A stretch of DNA of 64,000 nt. Source: Mya arenaria. Lineage: Eukaryota > Mollusca > Bivalvia > Myida > Myidae. Within the stretch, counting starts at the first letter, position 1; each line of letters starts with the position of its first letter. The notes under the pieces were generated by a model. That model saw nothing but the letters and a program-made list of their open reading frames with translations. It did no database searches and was not told the DNA's origin. The position numbers and the translations under genes were made by a program. Below, piece after piece: positions 10,113 to 21,100 of the stretch. Location of the stretch: contig NC_069133.1 in assembly GCF_026914265.1 (NCBI RefSeq), positions 33,447,317 to 33,511,316 on the forward strand, read 5' to 3'.

Positions 10113-11735
10113 ACTGTGTGGGAACGGACACCGGATATAGCTCAAAAAGTGATCAATCGATAAGCGTTTGATTTTGACACATGGACAGTTTTCTATCATT
10201 TTTTTTGTATTTATGGTGATATATTTAACATAATCAAAGAGTTTTGAATTACTTGATACTGTGCAATATACGACTATAATGGAAATGTGTCTCCTCTTTT
10301 GTATAATAGCACAATTCTTGCCGAAAGTTGAATGATCGCTCACAAATGTTCATTTATGTGGTACGATTTCAAACATAAATCAACAAATTGAAAATAAGAA
10401 TAAAAACTGAATCGAGCGATTTCATTGTAATTAATCTAATAATGTGTAAAATACCAATATGATATATTTTGCTGTTACGGAGATATTCATACCTTTTGAT
10501 GCCCTGGCAATGTACTGGGGATATATGAAGCAAATAAACAACTGCACAGGGGATAGCTATTAAGTGGACTGAGGATAGTAACGATGTATTTAGAAAAACG
10601 AGACTGTGATAATGATTACGGCTATTATCTATACGCGAGCTCGAGGGAAATTGTTCGAGGTTGTCCATATCGAGGGATGAGAGCAAAAACATGTTGTTGT
10701 TCTTTGTATCTGTATGCACTTAAAACTGTTTCATTCATGCATATTAGTCAACCATGATGTGTTTTTCACAAGCATCAATATCTAAATATTTGAAATACGA
10801 CGGTAATCTGATTTATTGAGTAACACAAAACATATGGCCGTAGAATGTATGTGGTATTTGCTATTCATATATATAACATTGCTTTGTAAATCAAGTAGGT
10901 ACGTTTTGGCAAACAGAAAGTCACCAGTGGGGAATGAGATATTGTGATCAAATTTGGAACACGTAAAGCTTTTTTCTAAGCTTGGGTCGATGTTAGTATT
11001 ACTTAGAATAGAATAATGGTCTCTGCTCGTTCACTTCAGTGAGAAAGAATGTATTGTGACCAACCCTGATATTTACGCAGCTTGCATATATACGTTCATT
11101 TAGGAGAGCATGGATCAAACTCATGTTAACTAAAGTTTGCTCAATAATTTCTTATCAAATTGTGCTCTCACTTTTTGCTGATTATTTGAAAGTTCGAAAT
11201 AGACATATACATGTATAATGTATATTAACAGTGTTACAATCAATTTTTGTCCCATTTTACATGTTATCACCACGACACACATTTCTCAACTTTGAAACTA
11301 TCCCCAGTACATAATACGGCTATCCCCAGTACAGTACTGTGAATATTTCTAAGGGCATATCTTTAACAGTTTAAAAGTTACATTGCCATATCTTACAATA
11401 AAAATAGTTGAGCTTATTCTTGTGAAATCCTTCGATTCAGATTTTTTATTTATTCGATATATTTCCTAAAAATAACAATACTTGTCGAATTTCAATAAGT
11501 TTTGAGGTGATCATCTCAGATTTGAAGAAACATTTTACGAGGTCTGCTAAATCGTAAGCACGTTAAAGTATACCATAGGCCAAATTTAGCATTCAGCTAT
11601 TAGTTCAAACACTTGCTTCATTTGTGGATACGGTTAACACAGCAAGATCTTACCTCTGGTAAATTAAAACAACTGCATAATTGTCTGTTTACTTATCACT
11701 TTTTGAGCTATATCCGGTGTCTCTTCCCACACAGT
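10113..11735. repeat. 1.6-kb fold-back structure with 41-bp inverted arms
   Basis: 10113-10153 and the complement of 11695-11735 agree at 39 of 41 bases (core ACACCGGATATAGCTC). Inside, GTACTGGGGATA at 10512 is mirrored by TATCCCCAGTAC at 11299 and again at 11321, so smaller inverted repeats nest in the larger. No coding sequence is recognised. It may be a non-autonomous inverted-repeat transposon; a target duplication was not identified. Confidence 0.6.
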
Positions 11736-11983
11736 GAACTTTGTAGCAGAGGTTTTGTTTTGTTTTGCAACATCCAAAGATAGAGAATTACGTCTGCCCA
11801 ATAACTACTTTGAATGGCGTAATCCTTCTAATATCACGCATTAGATAATCATTTAAAATATCATTAAAGAGATGGCATAGTGTTTAATTTATTTTCACGC
11901 TTAAACGATAGACGAGTTGTGAAGAGTATTTAACACTTGTAAATCATTCTTCAATGGCAGAGTAATTTATATCAAAATTTCGA

Positions 11984-12065
11984 CGTTGTCGGCAGGATTC
12001 GAACCTGCGCGGGAAGATCCCAATGGATTTCTAGTCCATCGCCTTAACCACACGGCCACGACAAC
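11984..12065 (-). tRNA. tRNA-Ser (anticodon AGA)
   Basis: 82-nt cloverleaf. The acceptor stem GTTGTCG pairs perfectly with CGACAAC. The anticodon stem-loop is GATGGA-CTAGAAA-TCCATT with AGA in the loop. A class-II variable arm and the T-loop GGTTCGAATCC (B box) are present. Long variable arm and anticodon agree on serine. No intron and no encoded CCA. Bases TTTT-rich enough for a Pol III stop lie beyond the 3' end only weakly. Confidence 0.93.
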
Positions 12066-12191
12066 TTGCTGCACTGTATAGTAACTGTCATCTTAGTTTT
12101 GCATGTGGATATCGTAATCTGACAATATTGGTATATTTCATGTCGATCTATCACTAATATCTTTGTGATATTAGTCATGTGAAATGAATCC

Positions 12192-12265
12192 GGCCGGTTA
12201 GCTCAGTTGGTTAGAGCGTCGTGCTAATAACGCGAATGTCGTGGGTTCGACCCCCACTCTGGCCA
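12192..12265 (+). tRNA. tRNA-Ile (anticodon AAT)
   Basis: 74-nt cloverleaf. A box TTAGCTCAGTTGGTTA, anticodon loop CTAATAA, T arm GTGGGTTCGACCCCCAC. The acceptor stem GGCCGGT pairs with the 3' strand apart from one position. A TCTCTTTTTT run follows directly, a proper Pol III terminator. It lies head-to-head with the tRNA-Ser gene, 126 bp away. Confidence 0.92.
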
Positions 12266-12267
12266 AT

Positions 12268-12280
12268 CTCTTTTTTATTG
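12268..12280 (+). terminator. Pol III terminator of tRNA-Ile
   Basis: T-rich run just after the tRNA 3' end. Confidence 0.7.
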
Positions 12281-12939
12281 GATATTTATTTCATTACTTA
12301 GGCCTTTTTTAATAAATTGGTTAACGGATCCGTCGCCCAATTATTTTGAAAATTGAAAACAAAATTGTGCATATGAAATGTTGTAAAACCTGTTGCCTGT
12401 TCCTTTGCACTATAGGGATGCAGTTTCAAAAAATGCTTTCAAAATGGCAGCCTTAATGAGCTGAGACTATGCAAAAAAATCTCATTTTCAACATACCATC
12501 TGCATTTAAACGATTGATTTTGGTAATAACTTACATCAAGGCTGATGTCTGTATCAATGGTAACACATCACATATAAACCATTGATATTATTGATAAAAT
12601 ATATTGTCCTGTGTTTGTCCTAGGGGGCATTAATTGTTAAACAAATTATATGGAGATTACTATTTAAGTAATCAAAATCTTGGGTAACTTATATTTTGTT
12701 ACGCTGCAGAGAAATATCTTAACTTCAAAGAATGGGTTAATGTGTAGCTGAAGTTGACTCTCGTGTAGAAATGAAAAGTGGAACAAATGGCTGGTATTTC
12801 TTGGCATACATCGTTAATGTCGAAATATTAGAACTCTTTTTTTTAGCTTTATAACAAGTGGTTAACTTAATCTTCTTTATTTGGAAAAAAGGCACAGTTG
12901 CGCCCCATATAGCCAATTTCTGTTTAATGCGTAAAGCGT
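12281..12939. other. No gene seen
   Basis: AT-rich DNA with stops in all frames and no repeat that I recognise. Confidence 0.5.
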
Positions 12940-12992
12940 CGCCGCATAAACGTGATCTCCGCTTAAACGGAAATAAACACGTCTATGCGGCG
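12940..12992. repeat. Hairpin-forming inverted repeat
   Basis: CGCCGCATAAACGTG and CACGTCTATGCGGCG form a 15-bp stem with one mismatch around a 23-base loop. A further 'tatgcggcg' follows at about 13000. It stands out as GC-rich in AT-rich surroundings. Confidence 0.6.
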
Positions 12993-13404
12993 ATACTGCT
13001 ATGCGGCGTTACATAATCCATGTAATCCGTGCCGGACCAGCGCGTCCACGCTCTCAGTGGAAGAATCAAAACAAAATAGACTAAGAAATGCATTCTAGCC
13101 CCTGGACAAGTATAGGTGTGAATGCATGGAGCGATAAATTCAGCCTTGCATTTACATTGGTCAGGTGAAGGTGGGAACCGAGACAAGATGGACGTTTCGC
13201 AATAGTTGTGTATTCGGGATTGCAGGTATGTTGTTTGTTTTACATGCACTTTGCTTGCTGATAATTTTAATGATTTGTACGAATATTCCGAACTGTTTCT
13301 ACTGGTTTTATGCTGCAATTTTTTGCTTTTAATTGTTGTCAAACGGCAAAAAGCAAAATGCCCACAAGTGTGTTACCTTTATCATAAGATCTTTGAAGAG
13401 ATTG

Positions 13405-13462
13405 TTTTGTGTGTGTGCGAGTGTGTGTGTGCGTGCGCGCTTGCTTGCGTGCGTGTGTGTGT
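13405..13462. repeat. GT/GC-rich simple repeat
   Basis: Alternating tgtgtg/gcgtgc purine-pyrimidine run. Confidence 0.75.
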
Positions 13463-13620
13463 CAACGAGATGACCGAAGATCCTAAAATGCGCGATGCGA
13501 CTCATAGATTTTACTTCGGTGTTACATCTTAAAAATGTCTTTTAAAAAGATGCTAGTTAAGTGTTATTCTTGTAAACTCTTAAGCCGACATTTTTGAACA
13601 TAATTGGTTCAATGTTTCAG

Positions 13621-13690
13621 CGCCAACGGTACCAGAAGTGTCGCTCCCTCCAACCGGAAGTGAAACCTTTCCAATGGAGTTGGCTTAAGA
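13621..13690 (+). other. Weak exon-like sequence A
   Basis: Preceded by ATTGGTTCAATGTTTCAG, which could be a splice acceptor. Bases 13630-13690 align loosely by eye with 16415-16478 (shared AAGTGT, TCAACC/CCAACC and TGGAGTTGGCT). It soon meets a stop in the frame used. It may be a decayed duplicate exon. Confidence 0.2.
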
Positions 13691-13980
13691 GACGCAATAA
13701 GAGACACGTCATTGGTGGCGCAGTGATGGATAATTAAGGTTGGCTTTTTATATGGAAGAAATGGTTCAATAATGAGTCGATTATTCAGAACTTTGTTAAA
13801 ATTATTAAATGGGATTAACTACTTCGTTGCTAACATTTTAACGTGAAGTAGCTTATATATGTCAGTCTGGAACGACCTTCAATTTGTGTTTGCAAATCCC
13901 AGATTTCGCAAACTCAGGTACTCTTTAACAACGCTATAATCGAATACTGGCCTATAACTCAGTTCGAAGGCTTCATTTTG

Positions 13981-14307
13981 GTATGATTTTGGTGTTTTTT
14001 GTTTGCGAAATGTTCTTGTAAGTTTGTCTAATTGACCCGCCAATTTCGGGCCCCAGCGAGGTTTATGCAGAAAAAAACACACTCCCGCGTGATTTTTCTC
14101 CAGCTTTTCAAAAGCTGTGGAAAAATGCCGCAGGGTTTCAACAATACAAGATTTAAGTTATTTTAACTCAAAACAACATCTTATACCAAAAGGAGCATTA
14201 TGCTTCGTTTGACACCGGAAGTGAAATAACGCGTAACAAAAAAACAACAGCGTTTCAGTACGGGGTTTTTCGACTGCGGGATAAAATTCCCAGAATTTAC
14301 CGATAAT
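13981..14307 (+). repeat. Dispersed repeat, copy A of an inverted pair
   Basis: It matches the complement of 16060-16330 over most of its length, including the palindrome AGCTTTTCAAAAGCT, a CCGCAGGGTTTCAA stretch and GATAAAATTCCCAG. The pair encloses about 2.3 kb and might be the arms of an older element, or two independent insertions. Confidence 0.65.
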
Positions 14308-15032
14308 GCACAATCCATAAAAACGCCTACTTCTGAGCTTTTATACTATTGTTATGATGTTACTTATCACTTGGGTAAGTATTTTGAAATGCATGTTTTT
14401 CATTTAAAAAAACAACAGAAATGTAACGTCTTTTTAACAGGAGAAAACCCCCAGCAAAAACCGCTTTGACAATTTATTATTGAAACGCGTATATTGCACT
14501 TCATTTAAAGCAAATCAAATGTTTTACATAAATACCTCATTTGTTTAATATAACACCCAAGTTAAAAAAAAAAATGTTATTATTAAAGGTCATTTGCCTA
14601 ATTTCGAAACTTATGAAATAGTGTAATGTAACCTTGATGCTTTTTTTTTAAATTATCTTCCTCTTTTTAACCGACTTTAAAAATGCTGCATGAATGAAAA
14701 TTATGAGTGACGTTAATGAGTTGTACTGTAACGTTAACATGTCAATATGGCGTAAAATTGTTTTATTATTGGTTCTTGAATGTGGGTTTAAACCGGTTTA
14801 ACAAAAAATACAGTAATCAATACGGGAAAATGACGAATGTGTCGGTCAGACGAATTATTTTGTGTTTCATCGAAGATAAACAAAATCACCGAGCTTTGCA
14901 GAACGATGAATGTCACTAAGCCCCATTGGCTACCAGGGTACGAAGGTTAATTTTGCACACTGAAAATAGTCTGTACACTAAAAAGGCGACAATTGAGACC
15001 CTGTGTTTTATAATATTACCGCATCAAAGTAG

Positions 15033-15607
15033 TACCAGTAGGCGAGTAGTTCTCGGACACTAGTAGTTCTCGGACACTCGCGATTTTCGCCTTATTTTGG
15101 AAGTTACATATCAATCACCTGATTTAAATCAATCAGGTGTTTGAAAAGTTTCAACAGGTACCAAATCTTTTCATTAGGTAAGGATTATAAGACGTTAAAT
15201 TCCAAAAGCTTCCAGTTGTTTACAAAATCACATTTTACCTCCACTGGGAATGCGCTAAAAGCACAACTTAAAATACGGGCAACAGTTAGGTTAAACTATT
15301 AGTTCGGTATACTCAGATGACATTTTGCACTTACGAAATTATTCATGTTAAGTCAAGCGTTTTGTTGATCATTTAAGGGACTGTGTCCGAGAATTACATG
15401 TACTTCTGTCGAACAAAATTTAACCCCTTTTGAGTACCACATTCGGAGCTTATGAAAATGGACTTAAATTGTTCAATTTCACTTGATTTTGCATTTTTTC
15501 AACTGAAGACGAGCTGAAGTTTGTTGGAACATCATATAGCTTTTAAAATAAGGATACTTTATCGATAAAACCTCTAAAAGTGTTCGAGAACTACTCACCT
15601 ACTGGTA
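15033..15607. mobile_element. 575-bp MITE with TA flanks
   Basis: CCAGTAGGCGAGTAGTTCTC at the left is matched in reverse complement at the right end (24 of 26 bases over the full arm), each bordered by TA. A partial second copy of the arm sits at 15059-15077. No coding capacity. TA target and arm type suggest a mariner-class non-autonomous element. Confidence 0.8.
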
Positions 15608-15946
15608 CCAGCCAAGACTTAACAAGGGACAGTATTTTCGTCACGTGCCATGTTTATATGTTGATTGTTCATACACACTTTGTTTTCATCCTTATGAGCA
15701 TATTGAACATTATTTGAATTTGATAATTTGTTAATTAAAGATAAATAAGATTTGGAACAATTTAAACACTTGTGTTGAATAGAGACTTACTATTATCGGT
15801 AATTCATTGGCCTTAGTGTTCGAAAGTATTTGCACCCAGAGCCAACTGGGTACAAAAGAACACAATTGGTGATGTAAAAACGATGTAATTATAACATTTA
15901 TTGGGTGATATAATAAAAGGTTTTTTAGTACCTCGTTATATTATCA

Positions 15947-15954
15947 GTGATGAT

Positions 15955-15987
<33 letters not shown>
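15947..15987. repeat. (GAT)n microsatellite
   Basis: About a dozen GAT units, the first of several that precede the large G/T-rich array. Confidence 0.9.
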
Positions 15988-16059
15988 CTTTACTATGAGA
16001 ATTACATGAATTTTTTATACCAAATTTACTTGAATTGATTTCGTTTTTTTTTGTGCTAA

Positions 16060-16330
16060 AATCTGGGAATTTTATCCAGCAGGAGAAAAACCCTGTACTG
16101 AAAATATATATTTTTTTGTTTCGCGTTTTGTCACTTCCGGTGTCGAAGCATATTGTATTATTGAAACCCTGCGGGATTTTTCCCCAGCTTTTGAAAAGCT
16201 GCAAAATTTACCGCGGGAGGTTGAAAACCTCCGTGTTTTTCTGCAAAAGCCATGCTGGGGCTGGAAGTTGGATGGTCAATAAGACAAACTTCCAAAAACA
16301 TTTCGCAAACAAAAAACACCAAAATCAATA
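16060..16330 (-). repeat. Dispersed repeat, copy B of an inverted pair
   Basis: Complement of the repeat at 13981-14307, with extra palindromic bases (GGAGGTTGAAAACCTCC) that copy A lacks. Confidence 0.65.
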
Positions 16331-16408
16331 GGTGAAAGGTGTCGTAAAAGTTATACAACTGTCTGATTAAGCTACTTGTTTTAATCTTAAGCTGTTTCAC
16401 TTTTTCAG

Positions 16409-16518
16409 CTACTGCATTACTGGAAGTGTATAACCATTCAACCGTAAGAGATGCCTCTTGCAGTGGAGTTGGCTATGAGTGTACAGGCAATGAAGACTCA
16501 ATGGCTGAACTTGACCAG
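16409..16518 (+). other. Weak exon-like sequence B
   Basis: The acceptor-like TTTCACTTTTTCAG is followed by an open 110-nt stretch ending CAG/GTGAAC. The reading TALLEVYNHSTV...GYECTG has no family that I recognise. It loosely resembles sequence A at 13.6 kb. If read through, the frame enters a poly-Asp (GAT)n run. Confidence 0.25.
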
Positions 16519-16575
16519 GTGAACAAAGTCAATACAATTAGAATGAAATGGATTGCGATTATGGCATGGCATTTA

Positions 16576-16622
16576 GATGATGATTTTTATGTTGATGATG
16601 CTGATGGTGCTGGTGGTTGTTG

Positions 16623-16684
<62 letters not shown>

Positions 16685-16832
16685 GTTGTTAGTGATGGTG
16701 ATGATGGTGATCGTGGTGGTGGTGGTGATGGTGATGACAATGATAATTGTGATGGTGGTCATATTGTTTGTCATTGTGGTCATATGATGATGATGATGAT
16801 GATGATGATGGTGATGATGATAATGATAATTA
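16576..16832. repeat. (GAT)n and GAT/GGT microsatellites
   Basis: A pure (GAT) run of about twenty units (16623-16684) is followed by GGT/GAT mixtures and a second GAT run at 16786-16816. These look like small forerunners of the array at 17.7 kb. Confidence 0.9.
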
Positions 16833-17717
16833 TGATTATCCCTAAGCTTACATTTGAAGCTCTTTAAATGGCTTGTTTTATTTAGATTGGTGGTATGGAG
16901 ATACATTGGCATGGCGGTGGTGGTGGCTGTCATGATGGTGGTGATGGTTGCTACTTTGGCAGTCTTGTTCGCACAATATGCTGTGGACAACATGTTCAAC
17001 AAAGATATGTATTAAAATTCGTTCAAATAAAAAATAATCTATTATGCATTTAAATTGTGGAGAAAGTTCAATGATGTGCACTATTTGGATCAATGTCGGA
17101 TCAATGCTGTTATTTTAAAGAGAAAAACAACAGTCTCCATTGAAATAATCTTTTCACTTCATACTGCATGAGCTTATCATTTTTTGGTCTAAATTCTTTA
17201 TTATTAAATCATTAGTTTTGAATTATTTTTAAAATGTTTGTCGAATTAACAAATCACATTTATTTTTAAGAAAAACACGAAAACTGAAAAAGGCATTTTC
17301 TGATGGTTTTTTAAATCTTATAGTGAAAATGCTAAAAGGCACCAGCATTCTTTCCCAAGATTTCTTTAACCAAACACGGGTACCAGAAAAGGTTTGTTTC
17401 ATATTCGTGTATGTCCCTATATAATACTTTTATTTAAAAAGTTGCACATGTGGCTAAATCATTTGCACGTGGCTTATAATAGACTGGATGAAAAGACTCA
17501 TGAATCAAGAAGTGAAAAACAGTTTACAGCAATGTAGATATATTAGTGTAATTAACATATTTTAAATTAAGTTAAAGCAATATTTTTTACTATAAGCATG
17601 TTTAATATAATCATGTTTATTAATATATGTGATATTTGCCTCTTTAATTATGATATTTATTTCAATTATATATGAGTTTTATGGGAATTATTGACTGCAT
17701 TGGTTCCATGTTTCAGT
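16833..17717. other. No gene seen
   Basis: AT-rich spacer between the microsatellites and the large array, with one small GGT/GTG patch near 16910-16950. Its last bases, ATTGGTTCCATGTTTCAG, nearly repeat those before sequence A (13603-13620). Confidence 0.5.
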
Positions 17718-18180
17718 GACTGATGGTGGTGAGCATGGTGGATGTGGTGGTTGTGGATGTGCTGATGGTGGTGAGCACGATGGAGGTGGTGGTTGTGGAT
17801 GTGCTGATGGTGCTGAGCACGGTAGAGGTGGTGGTTGTGGATGTGCTGATGGTGGTGAGCACGGTGGGGGTGGTGGTTGTGGATGTGCTGATGGTGGTGA
17901 GCACAGTAGTGGTGGATATGCTGATGGTGGTGGTGGTGGTGGTGGATATACTGACAGTGGTTGTGGTGGTGGTTGTGGATGTGTTGATGGTGGTGAGCAC
18001 GGTGATGATGGATATGATGATGGTGGTGAGCACGGTGGTGGTGGATGTGCTAATGGTGGTGAGCACAGTGGTGGTGAATATGCTGATGTTGGTTAGCATG
18101 GTCGTGGTGGTGGTGGTTGTGGATGTGTTGATGGTGGTGAACACAGTGGTGGTGTTCGTCATGATAGCGCTAAGCTTGTT
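17718..18180. repeat. Array block A: 42-bp units
   Basis: Units of about 42 bases read (in one frame) DGGEHGGGGGCGCA. The frame runs from the acceptor-like site at 17716 to a stop at 18094-18096, about 126 codons, Gly-, Asp-, His- and Cys-rich. It is the only block where a single start-to-stop frame covers nearly all of the block, so a Gly-rich exon cannot be wholly excluded. Confidence 0.8.
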
Positions 18181-21100
18181 AGTGGATGGTGATGGTTATG
18201 ATGGTGATGAGCAGGGTGGTGGTGATGGTGGTGGTAGTGGTGGTGATGGTCATGTGGTCTCTAGCACGGTGGTTGGTGGAGGTGGTGATGATGGTGATAA
18301 GCATGGTGGTGGTGGTGGTGGTGGTGGTGGTGGTGGTGATGATGGTGATGAGCACGGTGATGAATGGTGATGGTCATGATGGTGATGAGCAAAGTGGTGG
18401 TGGTGGTGGTGGTGGTGGTTATGATTGTGATGAGCTTTGTGGTGGTGGTGGTCAAGATGGTAGTGGTGATTGTCATGATGGCAATGAGCACAGTGATGTT
18501 GGTGATAGTGATGATGGTGATAAGCACGGTGGTGATGGTGATGAAGGTCATAAGAACTGTGGTGGTCATTATGGTGATGAGAAAGATGGTAGTGGTGATT
18601 GTCATGGTGATGAGCACGGTGATGGTGATGATGGTTATAAGCACGGTGATGGTGGTGATGGTGATGATGATGATAAGCATGGTGGTGGTGGTGGTGGTCA
18701 TGATGGTGATCAGCAAGATGGTAGTGGTGATTGTCATGATGGTTTTGAGCATTGTGGTTGATGGTGGTGGTGATGATGGTGATAATCACTGTGATGGTGA
18801 TGATGGTGATATGCATGGTGGTGGTGGTGGTGGTGATGATGGTGATAAGAACGGTGGTGGATGGTGGTGGTGGTCTTGATGGTGATAAGCACGGAGGTGG
18901 TGGTGGTCATGATGGTGATGAGCAAGATGGTAGTGGTGATTGTCATGATGGTTATGAGCACGGTGATGGTGGTGATGGTGATAAGCACGGTGATGGTGGT
19001 GATGGTGATAAGAACAGTGGTTGATGGTGGTGGTGATGATGGCGATAATCACGGTGATGGTGGTGGTGGTGGTCATGATGGTGATGAGCAAGATGGCAGT
19101 GGTGATTGTCATGATGGTTATGAGTACAGTGATGGTGGTAATGATTATGATGGTGATAAGCATGGTGATTGTGGTGGTCATGATGGTGATGATGGTGATA
19201 AGCACAGTGATGGTGATAATGGTGATAAGAAACGTGGTTGATGGTGGTGGTGATGATGGCGATAATCACGGTGATGGTGGTGGTGGTGGTCATGATGGTG
19301 ATGAGCAAGATGGCAGTGGTGATTGTCATGATGGTTATGAGTACGGTGATAGTGGTGATGGTCATGATGGTGATAAGCATGGTGATTGTGGTGGTCATGA
19401 TGGTGATAAGCACAGTGATGGTGGTGGTGGTGGTGGTGGTGGTGGTCATGATGGTGATAAGCACTGTGGTGGTTGTGGTGATGAGCAAGATGGTAGTGGT
19501 GATGGTGATGTTGGTGATGAGCACAGTGGTGGTGGTGATTGTCATGACGGTCATGAGCATGGTGGTGGTGGTGATGGTGATGAGCACGGTGATGGTGTAG
19601 GTGGTCATGATGGTGATGAGCATGGTGGTGGTGGTGGTGGTCATGTTGATGATGAGCACAGTGATGGTGGTGGTCATGATGGTTATAAGCATGAAGGTGA
19701 TGATTGTCATGATGGTGATGAGCTCGGTGGTGGTGGTGGTCATGATGGTGATGAGTACATTAGTGGTGGTGGTTGTGATGGTGATAAGCAAGGTGGTGGT
19801 GGTAGTGATGGTCATGATGGTGATGAGCTAGGTGGTGGATTGTGATGGTCATGATGGTTATAAGCACAGTGATTGTGATGATGGTGATAATCACGGCGAT
19901 GGTGGTTGTGATGGCCAAGCTGGTGATAAGCACGGTGGTGGTGGTGGTGGTTATATTGGTGATTAGCAGATTGTTGGTGGTGATTGTCATGATGGTTATG
20001 AGCACGGTGGTTGGTAGTGATGGTGATGATGGTAATAAGCACAGTGGTGGTGGTGGTCATGATGGTGATGAGCAAGATGATAGTGGTGATTGTCATAATG
20101 GTTATGAGCATGGTGATGGTGATGATGGTGATGAGCGCAGTGGTGGTGGTGATTGTCAGGATGGTTATGAGCACGTAGGTGGTAGTGATGGTAATGATGG
20201 TGATAAGAACAGTGTAGGATGGTGGTGGTGATGATGGTGATAATCACGGTGATGGTGGTGGTGGTTGTCATGATGGTGATGAGCAAGATGGTAGTGGTGA
20301 TTGTCATGATGGTTATGAGCACTGTGATGGTCATGATGGTGATAAGCATGGTGATTGTGGTGGTCATGATGGTGATAAGCATGGTGATGGTGGTGGTGGT
20401 GATCATGATGGTGATAAGCACAGTGGTGGTTGTGGTCATGATGGTGTTGAGCAAGATGGTAGTGGTGATTGTCATGATTGTTATGAGCACAGTGGTTGGT
20501 GGTGATTATTATTATGGTTATTAGCACTGTGATGGTGGTGATTGTCATGATGGTTATGAGCACGGTGATGGTGGTGTTGGTCATGATGGTGATGAGCACG
20601 GTGGTGCTGGTGTTGGTGGTCATGATGGTGTTGAGCGCGGTGGTGGTGGTGGTCATGATGGTGATTTGCACAGTGATGGTGGTGGTTATGATAGTGATGT
20701 GCACAGTGGTGGTGGTAGTCATGTTGATGATGAGCATGGCGATTGTGCTGGTCATGATGGTTATGAGCATGATGGTGATGATTGTCATGATGGTGATGAG
20801 CACAGTGGTGGTGGTGATTGTCATGACGGTTATGAGCATGGTGGTGGTGGGGATGGTGATGAGCATGGTGATGGTGTAGGTGGTCATGATGGTGATGAGC
20901 ATGGTGGTGGTGGTTGTCATGTTGATGATGAGCATGGCGATGGTGGTGGTCATGATGGTTATAAGCATGATGGTGATGATTGTCATGATGGTGATGAGCT
21001 CGGTGGTGGTGGTGATCATGATGGTGATGAGTACGGTAGTGGTGGTGGTCATGATGGTGATAAGCAAGGTGATGATGGTAGTGATGGTCATGATGGTGAT

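Noticed and set aside
9405-10719. Several 70-116 codon ORFs
   Set aside because: No domain, splice signal or codon pattern; lengths are expected by chance, and part lies in the fold-back structure.
16559-17002. Minus-strand poly-His ORF of 147 codons
   Set aside because: Produced by (ATC)n, the complement of the GAT microsatellite.
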